From contig CAJOQZ010000143.1 in assembly GCA_905236585.1 (NCBI GenBank), positions 1-5,821 on the forward strand: a stretch of 5,821 nt of DNA, written 5' to 3'. The position numbers and the translations under genes were made by a program. The notes beneath the pieces are model-generated. The model searched no databases. It was not told where the DNA came from and saw only the letters and a list, made by a program, of their open reading frames with translations. Positions 1 to 4,596 of this stretch are shown here, piece after piece; within the stretch, counting starts at the first letter, position 1; every line of letters starts with the position of its first letter. This stretch comes from an uncultured Lachnospiraceae bacterium. Lineage in GTDB: Bacteria > Bacillota > Clostridia > Lachnospirales > Lachnospiraceae.

Positions 1-1
1 A

Positions 2-148
2 CTTTCAAAGAAACTGCCGGATATGAGCGAAGACGAGATGTTTGAACTTCTGGCATCGGATGGGATGCTGGTGAAGAGGCCGCTGCTGATTACGGAAGAC
101 ACTGTTCTTACCGGGTTTAAGGAAGAGGACTGGAGGAGGGCACTATGA
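2..148 (+). CDS. ArsC/Spx-family reductase, C-terminal fragment
   Basis: This is the 3' end of a gene that begins before the window. The 48 visible residues read from LSKKLPDMSEDEMFELL through ASDGMLVKRPLLI to TGFKEEDWRRAL, then TGA. The pattern 'DGxLxKRPxLI' followed by a short strand and 'GFxxxxW' is the typical C-terminus of the ArsC/Spx/YffB family, thioredoxin-fold proteins of about 115-130 residues. The Arg in KRP belongs to the conserved C-terminal segment of these proteins. The N-terminal Cys motif, which would separate a CxxC-type Spx from a single-Cys reductase, is outside the window. So true arsenate reduction cannot be claimed; many such genes in Clostridia are only loosely named arsenate reductase. 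The stop overlaps the next start as ATGA, which suggests translational coupling with the macro-domain gene. I am confident in the family and unsure of the substrate. Confidence 0.85.
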   Translation, partial: LSKKLPDMSEDEMFELLASDGMLVKRPLLITEDTVLTGFKEEDWRRAL

Positions 149-690
149 GCAGGATTGAACTGATCCATGCTTCCTGTGCAGATCAGACTGTGGATGCCGT
201 TGTAAATGCTGCGAATGATGGTCTGTGGGCAGGCGGCGGTATCTGTGGAGTGATCTTCAGAAAAGCAGGAATGTCAGAACTTACGGAGGCTTGTAGAAAG
301 TATAAGACTCCGCTTAACGACGGGGACGCAGTTATCACGTCGGCGTTTAATATGTCGAATGCGAAGACGATCATACACGCCGTTGGTCCTAATTTTGCTG
401 TTACACCAACGGCATTTAAGGAACTGTTTGATGCCTATTACAATTCGCTTAAAGTGCTAATGGAGAATGGATATCACAGTATTTCATTTCCTCTGATCAG
501 TTCTGGCATATTTGGCGGATCATTGGAAAATCCTGTGGCGGAGTCGACAAAACAGTGCCTGAAAGCGTATCAGAAGTTTACGGCCGATTATCCGGATTAT
601 GAGATTGATGTAAAACTCTGTGCATATATGGCTTCGGAAATGCAGGAGGCGACTAAGGAATATGAGACTTTTCATCGCGATTCAATTTGA
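145..690 (+). CDS. Macro-domain protein (ADP-ribose-binding/hydrolase family)
   Basis: This is a 181-residue single-domain macro protein, probably cytosolic. Macro domains bind ADP-ribose and often hydrolyse ADP-ribose esters such as O-acetyl-ADP-ribose, ADP-ribose-1''-phosphate or ADP-ribosylated side chains. Visible motifs in order: VDAVVNAAND (residues 16-25, adenine/ribose site), AGGGICGVIFRKAG (29-42, catalytic loop), GDAVITSAF (60-68), TIIHAVGP (75-82) and SFPLISSGIFGG (114-125, diphosphate-binding loop). The usual MacroD/YmdB loop is GGGVDxAIH. Here the Asp and His positions are Cys and Phe, so standard deacetylase chemistry is uncertain. ATG 145 is preceded by GGAGGAGGG (132-140), an excellent ribosome binding site. 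It overlaps the stop of the upstream ArsC-like gene by ATGA. The 3' end overlaps the start of the thpR remnant, so the three genes probably form one operon. The family is certain; the substrate is not. Confidence 0.93.
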   Translation: MSRIELIHASCADQTVDAVVNAANDGLWAGGGICGVIFRKAGMSELTEACRKYKTPLNDGDAVITSAFNMSNAKTIIHAVGPNFAVTPTAFKELFDAYYNSLKVLMENGYHSISFPLISSGIFGGSLENPVAESTKQCLKAYQKFTADYPDYEIDVKLCAYMASEMQEATKEYETFHRDSI

Positions 691-844
691 AGAGAATATC
701 CTTGATGCGCTGACAGATTTTCAGGCTGATTTGAAAAGACAGGGCGTGACAGGGAATTATACCAGAAGAGAGAACCTGCACATTACGATGGCTTTTAGTG
801 GGAAGAATGGGATGCTCTATACGGAAATCGGTTGCATTCCGTGA
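662..844 (+). pseudogene. thpR: RNA 2',3'-cyclic phosphodiesterase (ThpR/LigT, 2H family), internally deleted
   Basis: The ATG at 662 lies inside the end of the macro gene and opens MRLFIAIQFEENILDAL, the classic start of ThpR/LigT. These 2H phosphoesterases act on 2',3'-cyclic phosphate or 2'-5' linked RNA ends. The first catalytic HxT motif is present as LHITMAF (residues 40-46). A normal protein continues for more than 100 residues and has a second HxT. Here the next residues are SGKNGMLYTEIGCIP and a stop, which resemble the very C-terminus of clostridial ThpR (Ser, a short basic/Gly turn, then 'YTEIG'). The simplest reading is an in-frame loss of roughly 110-130 codons that joined the two ends into a 60-residue product. 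With one of the two His motifs gone it should be inactive. AGGAGG at 644-649 and AAGGAA at 655-660 precede the start. The reading frame runs open upstream to an ATG at 620, but that extension only re-reads macro-gene sequence. Confidence 0.8.
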
Positions 845-869
845 GTGATATCTGGGGTAAAGGCTTATT

Positions 870-1514
870 ATGCGAGGAACACAGGCGGTGAAAAAGATCC
901 TATTTTACGGCGATTCCAATACCTACGGATATGATCCGCGGGGATTCATGGGGATGCGTTACCCGGAAGAACTGCGCTGGACGACGAAAGTTCAGGATCA
1001 CTTTCGAAACGAATATGAGATCATAGAAGAAGGGCAAAACGGCAGATGTCTTCCGGTTCTTCCGAGGGAAGAGGGATTTCTAAAAGCAATGACCGGAGGG
1101 TTGTCAGCGGATGATGCCCTTGTGGTGATGCTTGGAACCAACGACATCCTGCTGACCGCCCGCCCAGATGCGGATGTTGCGATCGGAAAGATGGATCGTC
1201 TGCTGACATGGTTTGAGAAGAATAACAGCCCGTTTAGCACGATTATTGTCGGACCGGTTCCGATCTCAAATGCGGCGCAGGAATTGCGGATTTACTACGA
1301 AGAGAGTCTTCGTATGAATGCCGGATTTAGAGAATTATGCAAACGGAGAAATGTATCATTTTTCGATGCGGCAGAGTGGGACATACCCCTTGCTTTTGAC
1401 GGCGTCCACTTTTCGGAAGAAGGCTGCCGCAGTTTTGCAACCCACATGATCGAGGCTGTTTCTGTAATGTCTCAAAGGATAGGAACAATCCGTCACAAAA
1501 GGCAGGAAAAGTGA
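870..1514 (+). CDS. SGNH/GDSL-family hydrolase (esterase-like)
   Basis: This 214-residue protein has all four SGNH signature blocks. Block I is ILFYGDSNTYGYD with nucleophile Ser16. Block II is EEGQNGRC (53-60), containing the conserved Gly. Block III is VVMLGTNDIL (85-94) with Asn91. Block V is DGVHFSEEG (177-185) with Asp177 and His180 as the catalytic pair. The family hydrolyses esters, for example acetyl groups on carbohydrates, lipids or acyl-CoA; the substrate cannot be read from sequence. No signal peptide is visible, so it should be cytosolic. ATG 870 has AAAGG at 859-863, six bases upstream, which favours this start. An in-frame GTG at 888 would begin VKKILFYGDSN, the length most relatives have, and has GAGGA (874-878) before it. 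The basic C-terminal tail (RHKRQEK) is outside the fold. The gene starts 25 bases after the thpR remnant and is probably in the same transcript. Confidence 0.92.
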   Translation: MRGTQAVKKILFYGDSNTYGYDPRGFMGMRYPEELRWTTKVQDHFRNEYEIIEEGQNGRCLPVLPREEGFLKAMTGGLSADDALVVMLGTNDILLTARPDADVAIGKMDRLLTWFEKNNSPFSTIIVGPVPISNAAQELRIYYEESLRMNAGFRELCKRRNVSFFDAAEWDIPLAFDGVHFSEEGCRSFATHMIEAVSVMSQRIGTIRHKRQEK

Positions 1515-1550
1515 TAAATCAGTTTAATACAATATTAACAACAGACGTTA

Positions 1551-1604
1551 CTTGCCCGACAACTGTCCGGTAGAAGCAAGCCCGCCATGGGAACAGGCTT
1601 TTGC
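1551..1604 (+). promoter_or_regulatory. Two mutually exclusive hairpins ahead of the acetyltransferase gene
   Basis: Hairpin A pairs CTTGC (1551-1555) with GCAAG (1576-1580). It encloses an inner stem of CCGAC (1556-1560) with GTcCGG (1565-1570) and a four-base loop. Hairpin B pairs GCAAGCC (1576-1582) with GGCTTTTGC (1596-1604), seven base pairs with a two-base bulge. Both use 1576-1580, so only one can form at a time. Neither is followed by a T-run, so neither is a convincing intrinsic terminator. The rest of the gap (1515-1633) shows an AT-rich stretch with TACAAT at 1528-1533 but no good -35 box. A regulatory role is inference. Confidence 0.3.
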
Positions 1605-1633
1605 CCCTTGAATCATATGATGGTGTGTCAATT

Positions 1634-2101
1634 ATGAGAATTTATGAGGTTAAAAATAAAAGGGATTACATGGATCTGCTTTTCCTTGCTGATGAGCAGG
1701 AGGATATGATTGATAGATATTTGGATCATGGCACGATGTATGTGATGGATGATGAGGGTGTAAAAGGAGAATGCGTTGTTACGGATGAAGGAGAAGGGAT
1801 TCTCGAAATCAAGAATATCGCGACTGTACCGGAATGCCATGGAAAAGGATATGGAAGTCGTCTCGTGGATTTTATCTCCGAAAAATATGCGGGAAAGTAC
1901 AGAACGCTGCAGGTTGGCACGGGAGACAGCCCGTTAACGATTCCATTTTATGAAAAATGTGGATTCAAGAGGCATCACATAATCAAAAACTTCTTTCTGG
2001 ACAATTATGATCATCCGATATTTGAGGAAGGCGTGCAACTGGTAGATATGGTTTATCTGCGCAAGGATATTCCAAGGGTGTTGATGAGAGCAAGGATATG
2101 A
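1634..2101 (+). CDS. GNAT-family N-acetyltransferase
   Basis: From ATG 1634 the product is 155 residues, the usual GNAT size. Members transfer an acetyl group from acetyl-CoA to an amine on a small molecule or protein. Motif A is visible as NIATVPECHGKGYGSRLVDFI (61-81), with the R/Q-x-x-G-x-G/A pyrophosphate loop in the form CHGKGYG. Motif B is IPFYEKCGF (103-111), with a Tyr at the usual general-acid position. The C-terminal stretch around residues 112-145 (HHIIKNFF, 'YDHPIFEEG', VDMVYLRKDI) resembles YvbK-like acetyltransferases of Firmicutes. The frame is open upstream to a TTG at 1601, but that codon lies in the hairpin region and has no ribosome binding site, so MRIYEV at 1634 is preferred. 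A good Shine-Dalgarno is missing here too (only GGTG at 1622-1625). The substrate is unknown. The gene lies 119 bases after the SGNH gene and could have its own transcript. Confidence 0.9.
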   Translation: MRIYEVKNKRDYMDLLFLADEQEDMIDRYLDHGTMYVMDDEGVKGECVVTDEGEGILEIKNIATVPECHGKGYGSRLVDFISEKYAGKYRTLQVGTGDSPLTIPFYEKCGFKRHHIIKNFFLDNYDHPIFEEGVQLVDMVYLRKDIPRVLMRARI

Positions 2102-2138
2102 TCAGGAATGTTCTTAATGGGAAAGAGGCTTATGCCGT

Positions 2139-2166
2139 TTGCAAATGCCGCCGGATATAGTATAAT
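2139..2166 (+). promoter_or_regulatory. Sigma-A-type promoter for the glycosyltransferase gene
   Basis: A perfect TATAAT lies at 2161-2166, and TTGCAA at 2139-2144 matches TTGACA at four of six positions, with a 16-base spacer. Transcription would start near 2173, just before the ribosome binding site AAAGGAGG (2185-2192) of the GTG-started gene at 2206. It sits in the 104-base gap after the acetyltransferase gene. Its position and quality suggest that the glycosyltransferase begins a new transcription unit. Confidence 0.6.
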
Positions 2167-2205
2167 GGGGCGCAAGCGACCCATAAAGGAGGCAGGCAAA
2201 AAAGG

Positions 2206-3360
2206 GTGAAACTTTTCTTTTGTGAAGTATTCAAAACCTATACGGCGAAAACGACGATCGCGGCGCTTAAACATATGGGGCATCAGGTGTCGGATCATTT
2301 GTATGCCACGCCGGAAGATATTCACGGCGACGCGCAGACGATAGGAAGGATTGCCTCGGACATTGAAAAAGAACTGCCGGATGCCGTCTTTACGATCAAC
2401 TTTTGGGGAGTCGTCGCGCAAGCATGTCATGACCGGGATGTGCCGTATATCGCGTGGGTCTATGACAGTCCCATGGAGATTCGGGACATATCGCCCATGT
2501 CTTATGATACGAACCGCATTTTTTTGTTTGACCGGACCGAGTATGCAAAATTTCTTCGGATGGGAATGGGGACGGTTTTTTATCTGCCCCTTGCCGCGGA
2601 TATAAAGGCGGCAGGACAGTTAAAGCCGTGGCAAAAGCCGCTTGAAGTTTCTCTGGTCGGCAGTCTGTATGCGTCGACGTATTCCGCGCTTCGTTCGCCC
2701 ATGGGTGCGTATGAAGGCGGTTATTTGGACGCGGTTGCAGCGGCGCAGCAGAAGATTTTTGCCGGATATTTTGTGCCGGAACTTCTGACAAAAGATATTA
2801 TCGACGGCATCAACCGGACATACGCGGCGCACGCGAATGGTTCCGGCGGCTTTGCGATCAACGCCGATCAGCTGTCGTATTCGATCGCGGAGGAACTGAC
2901 GCACCGGGATCGTCTGCTGCTTTTGGCTATGCTTTCGGCGCGTTTTTCGACGACGCTTTTTACATTTGATATCCGCCCGGAAGACCGCCGGATACTGTCC
3001 CGCGTTTCCGTGGAAAAAGCGGTGGATTATGACACGCAGATGCCCCGCGTTTTCGCGTCCAGCAAGATTAACCTGAATCCGATTCTTCGGGCGAACGGAG
3101 ACGGGATTCCATTGCGCGCCTTAGATGTTCTTGGCAGCGGCGGCTTTTTATTATCGAGTTTTAGAGAAGATTTTTTGAATTATTTTCTTCCAGAAGAGGA
3201 AATTGTTCTCTATGACAGCATCGAGGAAGCGGTGGAAAAAGCGGAATTTTATATGAAAAACGACGCGCTGCGTAAAAAAATTGCGCACGCCGGACTGGAA
3301 CGCGTTAGAAATGATTTTTCTTATGAATCGCGGCTGGAGTTCATGTTGAAAAAAATATAA
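2206..3360 (+). CDS. CgeB-like glycosyltransferase (DUF3880 + GT-1_2 C-terminal domain)
   Basis: This 384-residue protein has a two-domain GT-B style layout. The N-terminal half holds the DUF3880-type segment: PDAVFTINFWGVVAQACHD (58-76), then VPYIAWVYDSPMEI (79-92) and NRIFLFDRTEY (103-113). The last 100 residues match the Glyco_trans_1_2 domain seen in spore-maturation CgeB and relatives: SSKINLNPILRANGDGIPLR (285-304), ALDVLGSGGFLLSSFREDF (305-323), a strand EEIVLYDSIEEAVEKAEFYM (331-350) and ERVRNDFSYESRLEFML (365-381). Such enzymes add sugars to spore coat, flagellin or envelope polymers; donor and acceptor cannot be told here. No signal peptide or membrane segment is visible. The start is GTG. 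AAAGGAGG (2185-2192) is 13 bases away, longer than usual, and no other in-frame start lies between. Many Ala, Thr and Pro codons end in G, unlike the GNAT gene before it. Confidence 0.85.
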   Translation: MKLFFCEVFKTYTAKTTIAALKHMGHQVSDHLYATPEDIHGDAQTIGRIASDIEKELPDAVFTINFWGVVAQACHDRDVPYIAWVYDSPMEIRDISPMSYDTNRIFLFDRTEYAKFLRMGMGTVFYLPLAADIKAAGQLKPWQKPLEVSLVGSLYASTYSALRSPMGAYEGGYLDAVAAAQQKIFAGYFVPELLTKDIIDGINRTYAAHANGSGGFAINADQLSYSIAEELTHRDRLLLLAMLSARFSTTLFTFDIRPEDRRILSRVSVEKAVDYDTQMPRVFASSKINLNPILRANGDGIPLRALDVLGSGGFLLSSFREDFLNYFLPEEEIVLYDSIEEAVEKAEFYMKNDALRKKIAHAGLERVRNDFSYESRLEFMLKKI

Positions 3361-3373
3361 AAAAGCGTAGAAT
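3346..3373 (+). promoter_or_regulatory. Candidate promoter for the PAP2 gene
   Basis: TTGAAA (3346-3351) and TAGAAT (3368-3373) each match the sigma-A consensus at five of six positions, with a 16-base spacer. The -35 box lies in the last codons of the glycosyltransferase. A transcript from here would carry a leader of about 70 bases before the TTG start at 3454. Read-through from the upstream promoter at 2139-2166 is equally possible, since no terminator is seen between the two genes. Confidence 0.4.
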
Positions 3374-3400
3374 GGTATCTGATTGTTTATAGAAAAAAAG

Positions 3401-3439
3401 TATCGGAGTCCAACGGACTGGAAATGGATTGACCGGATA
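3401..3439 (+). promoter_or_regulatory. Nested stem-loop in the PAP2 leader
   Basis: An inner hairpin AGTCC (3407-3411)/GGACT (3415-3419) with a three-base loop sits inside an outer stem, TATCGG (3401-3406) with CCGGATA (3433-3439), which has a single bulged G. The outer arm ends at the first base of the ribosome binding site AAGGGAGG (3439-3446). There is no T-run after either stem, so this is not a standard terminator. Whether it affects translation is inference. Confidence 0.25.
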
Positions 3440-3453
3440 AGGGAGGTATTCTT

Positions 3454-4140
3454 TTGGAAACTGGAAACGGAAAAAAAGCAACGTATCAGTTTGTGCTTGC
3501 GGGTATGGCGTTTTTGCTTTTTGTGCTTTTGATTATTGTCTTAAAACTGATCGATGTGGCGCCGATCGGACCGGAGGGAACGTCCGTCGGGCTGTCCCAT
3601 ATGAATGGGGCGTTTCACACCCTCTTTGACTACAGTACGATTTGGTATATGATTTCCAAGGTGGCGGGCTATCTTATGTTCATCATACCTGTTTTTTTCG
3701 GGCTTTTTGGACTGCTGCAGTTAGCGGCGAAAAAAAGCATCAAAAAAGTCGACCGCCCGCTCCTTGCTCTTTTCGGATTGTATGCAGCAACAGCGGCGGT
3801 GTACGTGTTTTTTGAGAAAGTGATAGTCAATTACCGCCCGGTGATCCTGCCGGGGGAGGAGCATGTGGAAGCGTCGTTCCCGTCCTCGCATACCATGCTT
3901 GCCTGTGTGATTTTGAGCAGCGCGTTTATGCTGTTCGGCAAGTATATCCACAATGAAACGGTACAGGCGGTTCTGCAGATCGTCTGCGTGGTCTTGCTTG
4001 TCGTTATTGTCATCGGACGACTTCTGTCCGGCGTGCATTGGCTGACGGATATCATCGGCGGCATTTTAATCAGCATGGCGATGCTTGCGGCATTTGTGCC
4101 GCTATCGAAAAGAAAGAGAAAATACAAAAAGATTTCTTAA
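3454..4140 (+). CDS. PAP2-family integral membrane phosphatase
   Basis: This 228-residue membrane protein carries the type-2 phosphatidic acid phosphatase motifs. C1 is KVIVNYRP (122-129). C2 is FPSSHTM (142-148), a variant of PSGH. C3 is GRLLSGVHWLTD (188-199), with Arg189, His195 and Asp199. His146 and His195 would be the catalytic pair. Hydrophobic segments lie near residues 11-32, 64-90, 102-120, 146-162, 172-188 and 199-216, giving the usual six-helix fold, with a basic tail (SKRKRKYKKIS). Members remove phosphate from lipid substrates such as undecaprenyl pyrophosphate, phosphatidic acid or PGP; the exact lipid is not evident. The start is TTG. AAGGGAGG (3439-3446) with a seven-base spacing makes this choice strong, and residues before the first helix are short and polar. 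It follows the glycosyltransferase by 93 bases; a shared envelope role is plausible but unproven. Confidence 0.9.
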   Translation: METGNGKKATYQFVLAGMAFLLFVLLIIVLKLIDVAPIGPEGTSVGLSHMNGAFHTLFDYSTIWYMISKVAGYLMFIIPVFFGLFGLLQLAAKKSIKKVDRPLLALFGLYAATAAVYVFFEKVIVNYRPVILPGEEHVEASFPSSHTMLACVILSSAFMLFGKYIHNETVQAVLQIVCVVLLVVIVIGRLLSGVHWLTDIIGGILISMAMLAAFVPLSKRKRKYKKIS

Positions 4141-4147
4141 AATCATA

Positions 4148-4176
4148 TTGCGCACAATTAAAAAGTGTGATATAGT
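4148..4176 (+). promoter_or_regulatory. Extended -10 promoter for trxA-copA
   Basis: TATAGT (4171-4176) is preceded directly by TGA (4168-4170), which gives an extended -10 element. TTGCGC (4148-4153) lies 17 bases upstream as a weak -35 box. Transcription would start near 4183, giving a leader of about 97 bases before the thioredoxin ATG. A short inverted repeat, CACA (4153-4156) and TGTG (4166-4169), lies across the spacer and could be part of an operator. No clear CopY box (TACAnnTGTA) is visible in the gap. Confidence 0.5.
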
Positions 4177-4213
4177 GTTGTTGCGCTTGAAAAAAGGCAA
4201 TCATTTTAAGAAC

Positions 4214-4244
4214 GGCACGATGCATGTACCTCATTTTTCGTGCC
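4214..4244 (+). promoter_or_regulatory. 7-bp hairpin in the trxA leader
   Basis: GGCACGA (4214-4220) and TCGTGCC (4238-4244) form a perfect 7-bp stem with a 17-base loop. The T-run lies inside the loop and not after the stem, so it does not look like a standard forward terminator. Downstream come an ATATATAT stretch and the ribosome binding site AAAGGAGG (4264-4271). It may be a leader regulatory element or an mRNA stability element. It does not match any riboswitch class that I can recognise by eye. Confidence 0.35.
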
Positions 4245-4279
4245 ATATATATGGACTACAGACAAAGGAGGATATCATT

Positions 4280-4591
4280 ATGGCAGCGATTACATTAACA
4301 AGCGATAATTTCAAAACAGAAGTATTGGATTCCGACAAGCCGGTTTTGGTCGATTTCTGGGCGACATGGTGCGGCCCGTGCCAGAAGCAGGGACCGATCG
4401 TCGAGGCGCTTGCCGACGAACTTGCCGATGTCAAGGTTGCGAAATTAGACGTGGATGAGGTGGACGACATTGCGGGGAATTACAATATCATGTCGATTCC
4501 GACGGTGATGGTATTTAAGGGCGGCGAGGTCGTACAGAAAGCGGTTGGCTTGCAGTCAAAGGAAAGCCTTCTTGCAATGCTTGGAAAGTAA
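4280..4591 (+). CDS. trxA: Thioredoxin
   Basis: This 103-residue protein has the full thioredoxin fold. VLVDFWATWCGPC (22-34) carries the redox pair Cys31 and Cys34. Asp25 is the conserved buried acid. KLDVDE (55-60) follows, and MSIPTVMVFKGGE (71-83) holds the cis-Pro74. It reduces protein disulfides in the cytosol using electrons from thioredoxin reductase, whose gene is not in this window. ATG 4280 has AAAGGAGG (4264-4271) at eight-base spacing, an ideal signal. The frame is open further upstream to 4085, inside the PAP2 gene, but that extension has no thioredoxin-like sequence. Only five bases separate its stop from the CopA start, so the two genes should share a transcript. Length and motifs are standard, with Gln35 in place of the more usual Lys/Arg after the second Cys. 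Confidence 0.97.
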   Translation: MAAITLTSDNFKTEVLDSDKPVLVDFWATWCGPCQKQGPIVEALADELADVKVAKLDVDEVDDIAGNYNIMSIPTVMVFKGGEVVQKAVGLQSKESLLAMLGK

Positions 4592-4596
4592 AGGAA

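Noticed and set aside
1551..1604. Intrinsic terminator after the SGNH gene
   Set aside because: Stems are present, but neither is followed by a run of T; CCCCTTGAAT follows the second.
1601..1633. TTG start adding 11 residues to the acetyltransferase
   Set aside because: No ribosome binding site, the codon lies in a hairpin arm, and GNAT relatives start at the MRIYEV-like strand.
2166..2183. Hairpin TGGG...CCCA with a GCAA loop after the TATAAT box
   Set aside because: The first arm lies before the expected transcript start near 2173, so it would not be in the RNA, and the stem is bulged and short.
2053..2430. Minus-strand frame of 125 codons covering the gap upstream of the glycosyltransferase
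   Set aside because: It overlaps the GNAT end and the glycosyltransferase start and resembles no known family. The gap itself is better explained by a plus-strand promoter and ribosome binding site.
4250..4264. CopY-type operator near TACAGACAAA before trxA
   Set aside because: Only the left half-site TACA is present; the TGTA half of TACAnnTGTA is missing.
4085..4279. N-terminal extension of thioredoxin from an ATG inside the PAP2 gene
   Set aside because: The added residues look like translated PAP2 tail and leader, and the ideal ribosome binding site sits just before 4280.
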